From Saccoglossus kowalevskii (taxonomy: Eukaryota > Hemichordata > Enteropneusta > Harrimaniidae), in NCBI RefSeq assembly GCF_000003605.2, contig NW_003148241.1, positions 1-37,278 of the forward strand: a stretch of 37,278 nucleotides of DNA, read 5' to 3'. The notes beneath the pieces were generated by a model. That model was not told where the DNA came from, ran no database searches, and was given only the letters and a program-made list of their open reading frames with translations. The position numbers and the translations under genes are program-made. Shown piece by piece: positions 9,596 to 21,504 of the stretch (position 1 is the first letter of the stretch; each line of letters begins with the position of its first letter).

Positions 9596-9873
9596 ACAGC
9601 ATACCGCCTGTTTCATATGCAAGATATTTTTATTTGTAACATCACAACACCAAACACCTTGTATCGCTACAACCAGTTGGCTTTTTATACCATAGGAAGC
9701 CATTTTTTATATTGGTTCATTCCATCAAAATGCGTGCAGAATATTTTAATCTCAGTCGACGGTCTCGGTCTTTCCTAATTATTAGTACCGAGGAGAGCTA
9801 CAACTGTCCAATATGTTAAGACTATTGACGACAATTTGAACAAAACATGTCCATCGTGACTTAAAAGAAGAGC
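9511..9873 (-). repeat. Short unit 3 (tRNA-only, 363 bp)
   Basis: Same internal junction as the other short units. It shows more private changes, including in its tRNA, so it is among the older or least corrected short units. Confidence 0.88.
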
Positions 9874-9958
9874 CATCTCCGGTGGGATTCGAACCCACAG
9901 ACTCCGAATAACTGTTTCAACTAGAAGTCCGACGCGCTATCCGTTGCGCCACGGAGAC
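9874..9958 (-). tRNA. tRNA-Arg(UCU): tRNA-Arg(UCU), intron-containing
   Basis: Canonical stems and promoter boxes. The only change is AGTCT instead of AGGCT in the variable loop, which does not affect pairing. Confidence 0.92.
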
Positions 9959-10145
9959 ACTGCATATCGCCTGCTTCGTATGCAAGGTATTTTTATTTTT
10001 TACATCACAACGTTTGACCAGATCACACTGTTCCTTTCGATCTTGACTCATAATTGAATACACAATATGTATTTTGTATTCATATTTTATTATAACGTAT
10101 TATGTACACGAAAATAAAATGACTAACCACGAATAAATGCTTTTC

Positions 10146-11094
10146 TCAAACAGAATATGAAGCTTCGCAAATGACTAATGGACACAGAGTACGATCTAAA
10201 TCAGTAATTCCATTAAATGACAAATCTGATGACACGTCTTTACAAGGTGTACTACATATTTCTATTTCACTTTGATAGACGTCTGTCAGGATACCACTGG
10301 AATGTGTACTGCAATTTTGTATCTTCGTATCACTACAATGCCTTGGTGTACTACTGGATTGTGGAACACCAATATATTCACTGAGGGAAGGTGTTGCTGG
10401 TAGGACATCAAGTCGAGTGTCCACTGATTTTCCTCGACTTCGCACGGACGGAAAACGCGTCGTCGATTCTTTCAACTTTTGTATTGGTGCTTGATGGTGC
10501 TTAGCATACAACACGGCATCTCTTTTCCGTTCTTGCCTCCGTTTTGGACCCCGACGATTCTGAAACCACTTCTGAAAAGTGAATAAAATAGATTATTGTA
10601 TAATGAACAACAATAAACTGTTCGCTTACATTATAACATACTTTGGTGCATACATAATGCTCTCACTTACCATAATTGACTTTTCCGATAAGTTGGTAAT
10701 TATGGCGATACGCTTGCGCATGTCGCGATTTAGATACTCCGTAGTAGTTGTAAATATTACTTCTAATAAAACCGACTGTGTCTCGCTGTAGATATAGCGA
10801 CTTGATTTCCTGCCAACATAACTACCTGTAAAAATAAAAAAACCCACATATTTGTGTCTGTAGCAATCGTGATACAACATTACGTGACCTAAACCACTAT
10901 AATCCATTTTGAAGTTAATTCGGTGAGACATAATTATTTAAAGTAGAGCACATTTACTTACCTTTGCTGTGCGATTTACCATCTACGTAACCGCAGACAT
11001 TCTTCCAATCAAACCGACCAGCAATATCTAACACCGGTAATAAGTTCAACATAACATTGGCTGTAAAATGGGTGTTGTCAATATGTAATGCCAT
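10146..11094 (-). CDS. Divergent homeodomain protein, unit 5 (intact, G54-P55 form)
   Basis: Exons are 11094-10962, 10825-10671 and 10571-10146, 237 codons plus stop, with all splice sites conserved. Exons 1 and 2 and the tail are the standard form. The recognition helix carries G54-P55 instead of S/G54-Q55, shared with units 6 and 12. A proline at homeodomain position 55 would be expected to disturb helix 3, so DNA binding may differ. Intron 1 shares the aaaaccc variant with unit 3. AATAAA lies at 10086-10091. Confidence 0.83.
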
Positions 11095-12154
11095 AGTATT
11101 CTTTATACGATACGCATGGGACGAGAAAGCGTGTAGCAATGATACACATGTGGTATGTTTTGGTTGATTTATAGTTTCGAATTCCTATACCAATTTTCGC
11201 ATTTGTAAGGATATTCAAGAAAACTTTGTCAATGGATTGCCGCCCCCTTCTGTAAAATGCCGTCTGTTTACTTGCGCTACAAATGTGTTAACTCGCAGTG
11301 TTGTTATGCCAATTAACACTCTATATAACGTGAAAAGACACAGGAACTCGGATGTGTAAAGCTGTTAATGATTGAACTTGCCGGCATTCACCGAGTGATG
11401 GCGCTTCGACAAAACAAAAAAAAACGTCTACTGGCTGCGGCGATTTTGTTGTGTTTATTAATGAGTATACCATTTCAAAATGTGTATGGAATTATAAATC
11501 TCATCCGACGCTCTTCTCTCGTTGGTGTTCTTTAATTATTGACACATAGGTAAGATACTGCTGTTTAATTCGGACAGAACACTGACGTTAAATTGAACAA
11601 AACAATCCAATAGAGAACTGCTTTTCTTTCAAAGATGCCGGCTTTCTAATATCATGGCAAATGTGTTAACTTTTGGCAAATGTGTTAACAATTGGAATGC
11701 TAATTAATAATCCGCGGATCGTGAAAACTCACTAACTCTGTGATTGTTCCGGTTGATTATGTTTCAACTCACCAACATTTACCGAGTGACGGTGCTTCAA
11801 CAACATGTTAAAGAGCATTCAACGTCATTCCATGTAGACGTTGGGGATAAGCAAGGACATGTATGTTGATGGAATTAGGTAATTATTTTTATATTTCGGT
11901 TGATCTTACAAAGGCTCGTGTAGAACACATATCAAACACCTAGTATCGCTACAATCAGTTGGCTTTTTATACCATTAGTAGCCATTTTTGTATTTGGTTC
12001 ATTACATCAAAATCCGTGTAGAATATTTTAATCTCAGTCGTCGGTCTCGGTCTTTCTAATTATTAGCACCGAGGAGAGCTATAACTGTCCAATATGTTAA
12101 GACCATTGACGACGATTTTAACAAAACAAATCCATCGTGACTTAAAAGAAGAAC
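11095..12154. promoter_or_regulatory. Upstream spacer of unit 5
   Basis: TATAAAT candidate at 11173-11167. Distal variants (cagtcgtcgg near 12036, and aaagatgccgg near 11632) are shared with the unit 11 spacer. The other landmarks are as in unit 1. No gene was recognised. Confidence 0.45.
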
Positions 12155-12239
12155 CATCTCCGGTGGGATTCGAACCCACAGCCTCCCAATAACTTTTTCA
12201 ACTAGAAGTCCGACGCGCTATCCGTTGCGCCATGGAGAC
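12155..12239 (-). tRNA. tRNA-Arg(UCU): tRNA-Arg(UCU), two stem mismatches
   Basis: A7 against C66 in the acceptor stem, and a G-G at 29-41 in the anticodon stem because the 3' strand reads TTGGG. Possibly non-functional. Confidence 0.6.
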
Positions 12240-12517
12240 ACAGCATACCGCCTGCTTCATATGCAAGATATTTTTATTTGTTACATCACAACACCAAACA
12301 CCTTGTATCGCTACAACCAGTTGGCTTTTTATACCATTAGTAGCCATTTTTGTATTTGGTTCATTACATCAAAATGCGTGCAGAATATTTTAATCTCAGT
12401 CGACGGTCTCGGTCTTTCCTAATTATTAGCACCGAGGAGAGCTACAACTGTCTAATATGTTAAGACTATTGACGACAATTTGAACAAAACATGTCCATCG
12501 TGACTTAAACGAAGAGC
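12155..12517 (-). repeat. Short unit 4 (tRNA-only, 363 bp)
   Basis: Standard short-unit junction, lying between units 5 and 6. The related pair of units 11-12 lacks a short unit here. The unit 11 spacer instead reads like unit 5 on one side and like this short unit on the other, as expected if a short unit was lost by exchange between spacers. Confidence 0.88.
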
Positions 12518-12602
12518 CATCTTCGGTGGGATTCGAAACCACAGCCTCCGAATAACTGTTTCAACTAGAAGTCCGACGCGCTATCCGTTGCGCCACGGAG
12601 AC
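12518..12602 (-). pseudogene. Probably decayed tRNA-Arg(UCU)
   Basis: Acceptor C5-A68 mismatch, T-stem T53-C61 mismatch that also alters the B box, and only TTT as terminator. The anticodon arm and intron are intact. Confidence 0.65.
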
Positions 12603-12789
12603 ACTGCATATCGCCTGCTTCGTATGCAAGGTATTTTTATTTTTTACATCACAACGTTTGACAAGATCACACTGCTCCTTTCGATCTTGACTCATAATTG
12701 AATACACAATATGTATTTTTTATTTATATTTTATTATAACGTATTATGTACACGAAATTAAAATGACTAACCAAGAATAAATGCTTTTC

Positions 12790-13737
12790 TCAAACAGAAT
12801 ATGAAGCTTCGCAAATGACTAATGGACACAGAGTACGATCTAAATCAGTAATTCCATTAAATGACAAATCAGATGACACGTCTTTACAAGGTGTACTACA
12901 TATTTCTATTTCATTTTGATAGTCGTCTGTCAGGATACCACTGGAATGTGTACTGCAATTTTGTATCTTCGTATCACTACAATGCCTTGGTGCACTACTG
13001 GATTGTGGAACACCAATATATTCACTGAGGGAAGGCGTTGCTGGTAGGACATCAAGTCGAGTGTCCACTGATTTTCCTCGACTTCGCACGGACGGAAAAC
13101 GCGTCGTCGATTCTTTCAACTTTTGTATTGGTGCTTGATGGTGCTTAGCATACAACACGGCATCTCTTTTCCGTTCTTGCCTCCGTTTTGGACCCCGACG
13201 ATTCTGAAACCACTTCTGAAAAGTGAATAAAATAGATTATTGTATAATGAACAACAAGAAACTGTTCGCTTACATTATAACATACTTTGGTGCATACATA
13301 ATGCTCTCACTTACCATAATTGACTTTTCCGATAAGTTGGTAATTATGGCGATACGCTTGCGCATGTCGCGATTTAGATACTCCGTAGTAGTTGTAAATA
13401 TTACTTCTAATAAAACCGACTGTGTCTCGCTGTAGATATAGCGACTTGATTTCCTGCCAACGTAACTACCTGTAAAAATAAAAAAAACACATATTTGTGT
13501 CTGTAGCAATCGTGATACAACATTACGTGACCTAAACCACTATAATCCATTTTGAAGTTAATTCGGTGAGACATAATTATTTAAAGTAGAGCACATTTAC
13601 TTACCTTTGCTGTGCGATTTACCATCTACGTAACCGCAGACATTCTTCCAATCAAACCGACCAGCAATATCTAACACCGGTAATAAGTTCAACATAACAT
13701 TGGCTGTAAAATGGGTGTTGTCAATATGTAATGCCAT
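12790..13737 (-). CDS. Divergent homeodomain protein, unit 6 (intact, G54-P55 form)
   Basis: Exons are 13737-13605, 13469-13315 and 13215-12790, 237 codons plus stop, with good splice sites. It has G54-P55 in the recognition helix. The tail variants A171, D194 and N197 include two (A171, N197) shared with unit 12, as are 3' UTR changes (gacaagatc, accaagaataaa) and the tRNA flank. Unit 6 and unit 12 are therefore sister copies. AATAAA is at 12730-12735. Confidence 0.83.
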
Positions 13738-15529
13738 AGTATTCTTTATACGATACGCATGGGACGAGAAAGCGTGTAGCAATGATACACATGTGGTATG
13801 TTTTGGTTGATTTATAGTTTCGAATTCCTATACCAATTTTCGCATTTGTAAGGATATTCAAGAAAACTTTGTCAATGGATTGCCGCCCCCTTCTGTAAAA
13901 TGCCGTCTGTTTACTTGCGCTACAAATGTGTTAACTCGCAGTGTTGTTATGCCAATTAACACTCCATATAACGTGAAAAGACACAGGAACTCGGATGTGT
14001 AAAGCTGTTAATGATTGAACTTGCCGGCATTCACCGAGTGATGGCGCTTCGACAAAACAAAAAAAAACGTCTACTGGCTGCGGCGATTTTGTTGTGTTTA
14101 TTAATGAGTATACCATTTCAAAATGTGTATGGAATTATAAATCTCATCCGACGCTCTTCTCTCTTTGGTGTTCTTTAATTATTGACACTTAGGTAAGATA
14201 CTGCTGTTTAATTCGGACAGAAGACTGACGTTAAATTGAACAAAACAAGCCAATAGAGAACTGCTTTTCTTTCAAAAATGCCGGCTTTCTAATATCATGG
14301 CAAATGTGTTAACTTTTGGCAAATGTGTTAATAATTGGAATGCTAATTAATAATCCGCGGATCGTGAAAACTCACTAACTCTGTGATTGTTCTGGTTGAT
14401 TATGTTTCAACTCACCAACATTTACCGAGTGACGGTGTTTCAACAACATGTTAAAGAGCATTCAACGTCATTCCATGTAGACGTTGGGGATAAGCAAGGA
14501 CATGTATGTTGATGGAATTAGGTAATTATTTTTATATTTCGGTTGATCTTACAAAGGCTCGTGTAGAACACGTATCAAACACCTAGTATCGCTACAATCA
14601 GTTGGCTTTTTATACAATTAGTAGCCATTTTTGTATTTGGTTCATTACATCAAAATCCGTGTAGAATATTTTAATCTCAGTCGACGGTCTCGGTCTTTCT
14701 AATTATTAGCACCGAGGAGAGCTACAACTGTAATGTTGTTGATGATTGAACTTGCCGGTATTCACCTAGTGATGGCGCTTCGACAAAACAAAAAAAAAAC
14801 GTCTACTGGCTGCGGCGATTTTGTTGTGTTTATTAATGAGTATACCATTTCAAAATGTGTATGGAATTATAAATCTCATCCGACGCTCTTCTCTCGTTGG
14901 TGTTCTTTAATTATTGATACATAGGTAAGATACTGCTGTTTAATTCGGACAGAACACTGACGTTAAATTGAACAAAACAATCCAATAGAGAACTGCTTTT
15001 CTTTCAAAAATGCCGGCTTTCTAATATCATGGCAAATGTGTTAATTTTTGGCAAATGTGTTAATAATTGGAATGCTAATTAATAATCCGCGGATCGTGAA
15101 AACTCACTAACTCTGTGATTGTTCCGGTTGATTATGTTTCAACTCACCAACATTTACCGAGTGACGGTGCTTCAACAACATGTTAAAGAGCATTCAACGT
15201 CATTCCATGTAGACGTTGGGGATAAGCAAGGACATGTATGTTGATGGAATTAGGTAATTATTTTTATATTTCGGTTGATCTTACAAAGGCTCGTGTAGAA
15301 CACGTATCAAACACCTAGTATCGCTACAATCAGTTGGCTTTTTATACCATTAGTAGCCATTTTTGTATATGGTTCATTACATCAAAATCCGTGTAGAATA
15401 TTTTAATCTCAGTCGACGGTCTTGGTCTTTCTAATTATTAGCACCGAGGAGAGCTACAACTGTCCAATATGTTAAGACCATTGACAACAATTTGAACAAA
15501 ACATGTCCATCGTGACTTAAAAGAAGAGC
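13738..15529. promoter_or_regulatory. Upstream spacer of unit 6 with internal duplication
   Basis: TATAAAT candidate at 13816-13810. The spacer is about 730 bp longer than normal because the segment 14000-14730 is followed by a second copy at 14731-15463. TAAT clusters, the paired ggcaaatgtgtt repeats and the CAACGTC hairpin therefore occur twice. No gene was recognised; the 63-codon plus-strand frame at 14733 depends on the length of an A-tract. Confidence 0.45.
14731..15463. repeat. Duplicated spacer segment (about 733 bp) in unit 6
   Basis: The sequence runs from gagctacaactgt straight back into aatgttgttgatgattg, which normally lies about 730 bp earlier. Both parents share TGT at the seam, so the joint has 3-bp microhomology. 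The second copy resembles the spacer type of units 1, 7 and 10 (gccggtattc) more than the first copy does (gccggcattc), so it came from a different repeat type by exchange rather than by simple self-duplication. Confidence 0.9.
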
Positions 15530-15614
15530 CATCTCCGGTGGGATTCGAACCCACAGCCTCCGAATAACTGTTTCAACTAGAAGTCCGACGCGCTATCCGT
15601 TGCGCCACGGAGAC
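15530..15614 (-). tRNA. tRNA-Arg(UCU): tRNA-Arg(UCU), intron-containing
   Basis: Canonical in all stems, boxes and intron, with a TTTT terminator downstream. Confidence 0.95.
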
Positions 15615-15894
15615 ACAGCATACCGCCTGCTTCATATGCAAGATATTTTTATTTGTTACATCACAACACCAAACACCTTGTATCGCTACAACCAGTTGGC
15701 TTTTTATACCATTGGTAGCCATTTTTTTTATATTGGTTCATTCCATCAAAATGCGTGCAGAATATTTTAATCTCAGTCGACGGTCTCGGTCTTTCCTAAT
15801 TATTAGTACCGAGGAGAGCTACAACTGTCCAATATGTTAAGACTATTGACGACAATTTGAACAAAACATGTCCATCGTGACTTAAAAGAAGAGC
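15530..15894 (-). repeat. Short unit 5 (tRNA-only, 365 bp)
   Basis: Same junction and same gcaagatattt tRNA flank as the other short units. Confidence 0.9.
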
Positions 15895-15979
15895 CATCTC
15901 CGGTGGGATTCGAACCCACAGCCTCCGAATAACTGTTTCAACTAGAAGTCCGACGCGCTATCCGTTGCGCCACGGAGAC
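15895..15979 (-). tRNA. tRNA-Arg(UCU): tRNA-Arg(UCU), intron-containing
   Basis: Canonical copy. It lies just downstream of the rearranged unit 7 gene. Confidence 0.95.
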
Positions 15980-16006
15980 ACTGCATATCGTCCGCTTCGT
16001 ATGCAA

Positions 16007-16110
16007 GTAGTTGTAAATATTACTTCTAATAAAACCGACTGTGTTTCGCTGTAGATATAGCGACTTGATTTCCTGTCAACATAACTACCTGTAAAAATAA
16101 AAAAAACACT
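16007..16110 (-). pseudogene. Stray fragment of homeobox exon 2 and intron 1
   Basis: An out-of-place second piece of exon 2 (16088-16007) and the intron 1 acceptor tract (to about 16110) is inserted between the tRNA flank and exon 3 of unit 7. It replaces the 3' UTR, the AATAAA and the last part of exon 3. The left joint (gcaag|tagttg) shares AG with both parents; the right joint has about three extra T. It carries the change ctgtcaac, not seen in the proper exon 2 copies. Confidence 0.88.
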
Positions 16111-16184
16111 TTTATTTCACTTTGATAGACGTCGGTCAGGATACCACTGGAATGTGTACTGCAATTTTGTATCTTCGTATCACT

Positions 16185-16943
16185 TCAATGCCTTGGTGTA
16201 CTACTGGATTGTGGAACACCAATATATTCACTGAGGGAAGGCGTTGCTGGTAGGACATCAAGTCGAGTGTCCACTGATTTTCCTCGACTTCGCACGGACG
16301 GAAAACGCGTCGTCGATTCGTTCAACATTTGTATTGGTGCTTGATGGTGCTTAGCATATAACACGGCATCTCTTTTCCGTTCTTGCCTCCGTTTTTGACT
16401 CCGACGATTCTGAAACCACTTCTGAAAAGTGAATAAAATAGATTATTGTATAATGAACAACAAGAAACTGTTCGCTTACATTATAACATACTTTGGTGCA
16501 TACATAATGCTCTCACTTACCATAATTGACTTTTCCGATAAGTTGGTAATTATGGCGATACGCTTGCGCATGTCGCGATTTAGATACTCCGTAGTAGTTG
16601 TAAATATTACTTCTAATAAAACCGACTGTGTCTCGCTGTAGATATAGCGACTTGATTTCCTGCCAACATAACTACCTGTAAAAATTAAAAAAAAACATAT
16701 TTGTGTCTGTAGCAATCGTGATACAACATTACGTGACCTAAACCACTATAATCCATTTTGAAGTTAATTCGGTGAGACATAATTATTTAAAGTAGAGCAC
16801 ATTTACTTACCTTTGCTGTGCGATTTACCATCTACGTAACCGCAGACATTCTTCCAATCAAACCGACCAGCAATATCTAACACCGGTAATAAGTTCAACA
16901 TAACATTGGCTGTAAAATGGGTGTTGTCAATATGTAATGCCAT
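16185..16943 (-). pseudogene. Homeobox gene, unit 7, nonsense mutation and lost 3' end
   Basis: Exons 16943-16811 and 16675-16521 are intact, and exon 3 starts normally at 16421 (S54-Q55, M128, N130). A codon change TGT to TGA at 16187-16185 (position of residue 175) stops the frame, leaving 174 residues with a complete homeodomain. Further down, the C-terminal coding part is replaced by the stray exon 2 fragment, so the normal stop and polyadenylation signal are gone. Probably a pseudogene, though the DNA-binding part is undamaged. Confidence 0.82.
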
Positions 16944-18004
16944 AGTATTCTTTATACGATACACATGGGACGAGAAAGCGTGTAGCAATGATACACATGT
17001 GGTATGTTTTGGTTGATTTATAGTTTCGAATTCCTATACCAATTTTCGCATTTGTAAGGATATTCAAGAAAACTTTGTCAATGGATTGCCGCCCCCTTCT
17101 GTAAAATGCCGCCTGTTTACTTGCGCTATAAATGTGTTAACTCGCAGTGTTGTTATGCCAATTAACACTCCATATAACGTGAAAAGACACAGGAACTCGG
17201 ATATGTAATGCTGTTGATGATTGAACTTGCCGGTATTCACCGAGTGATGGCGCTTCGACAAAACAAAAAAAAAACGTCTACTGGCTGCGGCGATTTTGTT
17301 GTGTTTATTAATGAGTATACCATTTCAAAATGTGTATGGAATTATAAATCTCATCCGACGCTCTTCTCCCGTTGGTGTTCTTTAATTATTGATACATAGG
17401 TAAGATACTGCTGTTTAATTCGGACAGAACACTGACGTTAAATTGAACAAAACAATCCAATAGAGAACTGCTTTTCTTTCAAAAATGCCGGCTTTCTAAT
17501 ATCATGGCAAATGTGTTAACTTTTGGCAAATGTGTTAATAATTGGAATGCTAATTAATAATCCGCGGATCGTGAAAACTCACTAACTCTGTGATTGTTCC
17601 GGTTGATTATGTTTCAACTCACCAACATTTACCGAGTGACGGTGCTTCAACAACATGTTAAAGAGCATTCAACGTCATTCCATGTAGACGTTGGGGATAA
17701 GCAAGGACATGTATGTTGATGGAATTAGGTAATTATTTTTATATTTCGGTTGATCTTACAAAGGCTCGTGTAGAACACGTATCAAACACCTAGTGTCGCT
17801 ACAATCAGTTGGCTTTTTATACCATTAGTAGCCATTTTTGTATTTGGTTCCTTACATCAAAATGCATGCAGAATATTTTAATCTCAGTCGACGGTCTCGG
17901 TCTTTCTAATTATTAGTACCGAGGAGAGCTACAACTGTCCAATATGTTAAGACTATTGACGACAATTTGAACAAAACATGTCCATCGTGACTTAAAAGAA
18001 GAGC
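16944..18004. promoter_or_regulatory. Upstream spacer of unit 7
   Basis: TATAAAT candidate at 17022-17016. It belongs to the gccggtattc spacer type shared with units 1 and 10. The usual direct repeats, TAAT cluster and hairpin are present. No gene was recognised. Confidence 0.45.
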
Positions 18005-18089
18005 CATCTCCGGTGGTATTCGAACCCACAGCCTCCGAATAACTGTTTCAACTAGAAGTCCGACGCGCTATCCGTTGCGCCACGGAGAC
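18005..18089 (-). tRNA. tRNA-Arg(UCU): tRNA-Arg(UCU), one T-stem mismatch
   Basis: The 3' side of the T stem reads ACCAC instead of CCCAC, giving a G-A mismatch at 53-61 and a B-box change. Otherwise canonical. Confidence 0.78.
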
Positions 18090-18276
18090 ACTGCATATCG
18101 CCTGCTTCGTATGCAAGGTATTTTTATTTTTTACATCACAACGTTTGACCAGATCACACTGCTCCTTTCGATCTTGACTCATAATTGAATACACAATATG
18201 TATTTTTTATTTATATTTTATTATAACGTATTATGTACACGAAATTAAAATGACTAACCACGAATAAATGCTTTTC

Positions 18277-19226
18277 TCAAACAGAATATGAAGCTTCGCA
18301 AATGACTAATGGACACAGAGTACGATCTAAATCAGTAATTCCATTAAATGACAAATCTGATGACACGTCTTTACAAGGTGTACTACATATTTCTATTTCA
18401 CTTTGATAGACGTCTGTCAGGATACCACTGGAATGTGTACTGCAATTTTGTATCTTCGTATCACTACAATGCCTTGGTGTACTACTGGATTGTGGAACAC
18501 CAATATATTCACTGAGGGAAGGCGTTGCTGGTAGGACATCAAGTCGAGTGTCCACTGATTTTCCTCGACTTCGCACGGACGGAAAACGCGTCGTCGATTC
18601 TTTCAACATTTGTATTGGTGCTTGATGGTGCTTAGCATATAACACGGCATCTCTTTTCCGTTCTTGCCTCCGTTTTTGACCCCGACGATTCTGAAACCAC
18701 TTCTGAAAAGTGAATAAAATAGATTATTGTATAATGAACAACAAGAAACTGTTCGCTTACATTATAACATACTTTGGTGCATACATAATGCTCTCACTTA
18801 CCATAATTGACTTTTCCGATAATTTGGTAATTATGGCGATACGCTTGCGCATGTCGCGATTTAGATACTCCGTAGTAGTTGTAAATATTACTTCTAATAA
18901 AACCGACTGTGTTTCGCTGTAGATATAGCGACTTGATTTCCTGCCAACATAACTACCTGTAAAAATAAAAAAACAACACATATTTGTGTCTGTAGCAATC
19001 GTGATACAACATTACGTGACCTAAACCACTATAATCCATTTTGAAGTTAATTCGGTGAGACATAATTATTTAAAGTAGAGCACATTTACTTACCTTTGCT
19101 GTGCGATTTACCGTCTACGTAACCGCAGACATTCTTCCAATCAAACCGACCAGCAATATCTAACACCCGTAATAAGTTCAACATAACATTGGCTGTAAAA
19201 TGGGTGTTGTCAATATGCAATGCCAT
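18277..19226 (-). CDS. Divergent homeodomain protein, unit 8 (intact)
   Basis: Exons are 19226-19094, 18956-18802 and 18702-18277, 237 codons plus stop, with all junctions conserved. It carries R20 in exon 1, K39 and G54 in the homeodomain and M128 in the tail. The same R20/K39/M128 set occurs in unit 13, so these two are sister copies. AATAAA is at 18217-18222. Confidence 0.84.
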
Positions 19227-20285
19227 AGTATTCTTTATACGATACGCATGGGACGAGAAAGCGTGTAGCAATGATACACATGTGGTATGTTTTGGTTGAT
19301 TTATAGTTTCGAATTCCTATACCAATTTTCGCATTTGTAAGGATATTCAAGAAAACTTTGTCAATGGATTGCCGCCCCCATCTGTAAAATGCCGGCTGTT
19401 TACTTGTGCTACAAATGTGTTAACTCGCAGTGTTGTTATGCCAATTAACACTCCATATAACGTGAAAAGACACTGGCACTCGGATGTGTAAAGCTGTTAA
19501 TGATTGAACTTGCCGGCATTCACCGAGTGATGGCGCTTCGACAAAACAAAAAAACGTATACTGGCTGCGGCGATTTTGTTGTGTTTATTAATGAGTATAC
19601 CATTTCAAAATGTGTATGGAATTATAAATCTCATCCGACGCTCTTCTCTATTTGGTGTTCTTTAATTATTGACACTTAAGTAAGATACTGCTGTTTAATT
19701 CGGACAGAACACTGACGTTAAATTGAACAAGACACCAATAGAGAACTGCTTTTCTTTCAAAAATGCCGGCTTTCTAATATCATGGCAAATGTGTTAACTT
19801 TTGGCAAATGTGTTAATAATTGGAATGCTAATTAATAATCCGCGGATCGTGAAAACTCACTAACTCTGTGATTGTTCCGGTTGATTATGTTTCAACTCAC
19901 CAACATTTACCGAGTGACGGTGCTTCAACAACATGTTAAAGAGCATTCAACGTCATTCCATGTAGACGTTGGGGATAAGCAAGGACATGTATGTTGATGG
20001 AATTAGGTAATTATTTTTATATTTCGGTTGATCTTACAAAGGCTCGTGTAGAACACGTATCAAACACCTAGTATCGCTACAACCAGTTGGCTTTTTATAC
20101 CATTGGTAGCCATTTTTTTTATATTGGTTCATTCCATCAAAATGCGTGCAGAATATTTTAATCTCAGTCGACGGTCTCGGTCTTTCCTAATTATTAGTAC
20201 CGAGGAGAGCTACAACTGTCCAATATGTTAAGACTATTGACGACAATTTGAACAAAACATGTCCATCGTGACTTAAAAGAAGAGC
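19227..20285. promoter_or_regulatory. Upstream spacer of unit 8
   Basis: TATAAAT candidate at 19305-19299. A small deletion is seen near 19731 (gacaccaatag). The distal end switches to the short-unit spacer type (accagttggc, ttggtagcc near 20090), so this spacer is a recombinant of full-unit and short-unit sequence. No gene was recognised. Confidence 0.45.
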
Positions 20286-20370
20286 CATCTCCGGTGGGAT
20301 TCGAACCCACAGCCTCCGAATAACTGTTTCAACTAGAAGTCCGACGCGCTATCCGTTGCACCACGGAGAC
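20286..20370 (-). tRNA. tRNA-Arg(UCU): tRNA-Arg(UCU), intron-containing
   Basis: One change in the D stem (GTGC against GCGC) leaves a G-U pair, so the fold is kept. It alters one A-box base. The rest is canonical. Confidence 0.88.
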
Positions 20371-20557
20371 ACTACATATCGCCTGCTTCGTATGCAAGGT
20401 ATTTTTAATTTTTACATCACAACGTTTGACCAGATCACACTGTTCCTTTCGATCTTGACTAATAATTGAATACACAATATGTATTTTTTATTTATATTTT
20501 ATTATAACGTATTATGTACACGAAATTAAAATGACTAACCACGAATAAATGCTTTTC

Positions 20558-21504
20558 TCAAACAGAATATGAAGCTTCGCAAATGACTAATGGACACAGA
20601 GTACGATCTAAATCAGTAATTCCATTAAATGACAAATCTGATGACACGTCTTTACAAGATGTACTACATATTTCTATTTCACTTTGATAGACGTCTGTCA
20701 GGATACCACTGGAATGTGTACTGCAATTTTGTATCTTCGTATCACTACAATGCCTTGGTGTACTACTGGATTGTGGAACACCAATATATTCACTGAGGGA
20801 AGGCGTTGCTGGTAGGACATCAAGTCGAGTGTCCACTGATTTTCCTCGACTTCGCACGGACGGAAAACGCGTCGTCGATTCTTTCAACTTTTGTATTGGT
20901 GCTTGATGGTGCTTAGCATATAACACGGCATCTCTTTTCCGTTCTTGCCTCCGTTTTTGACCCCGACGATTCTGAAACCACTTCTGAAAAGAGAATAAAA
21001 TAGATTATTGTATAATGAACAACAAGAAACAGTTCGCTTACATTATAACATACTTTGGTGCATACATAATGCTCTGACTTACCATAATTGACTTTTCCGA
21101 TAAGTTGGTAATTATGGCGATACGCTTGCGCATGTCGCGATTTAGATACTCCGTAGTAGTTGTAAATATTACTTCTAATAAAACCGACTGTGTCTCGCTG
21201 TAGATATAGCGACTTGATTTCCTGCCAACATAACTACCTGTAAAAATAAAAAAACACATATTTGTGTCTGTAGCAATCGTGATACAACATTACGTGACCT
21301 AAACCACTATAATCCATTTTGAAGTTAATTCGGTGAGACATAATTATTTAAAGTAGAGCACATTTACTTACCTTTGCTGTGCGATTTACCATCTACGTAA
21401 CCGCAGACATTCTTCCAATCAAACCGACCAGCAATATCTAACACCGGTAATATGTTCAACATAACATTGGCTGTAAAATGGGAGTTGTCAATATGTAATG
21501 CCAT
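20558..21504 (-). CDS. Divergent homeodomain protein, unit 9 (intact)
   Basis: Exons are 21504-21372, 21237-21083 and 20983-20558, 237 codons plus stop. The intron 2 donor reads GTAAGTCAG rather than GTAAGTGAG, still a good donor. Private changes are S8 and I18 in exon 1 and S205 in the tail. The homeodomain has N39 and G54-Q55. AATAAA is at 20498-20503. All frames are open. Confidence 0.84.

Noticed and set aside
14733..14924. Plus-strand 63-codon frame across the A-tract in spacers
   Set aside because: It opens and closes with the length of the A-tract between copies, so its reading frame is not conserved.
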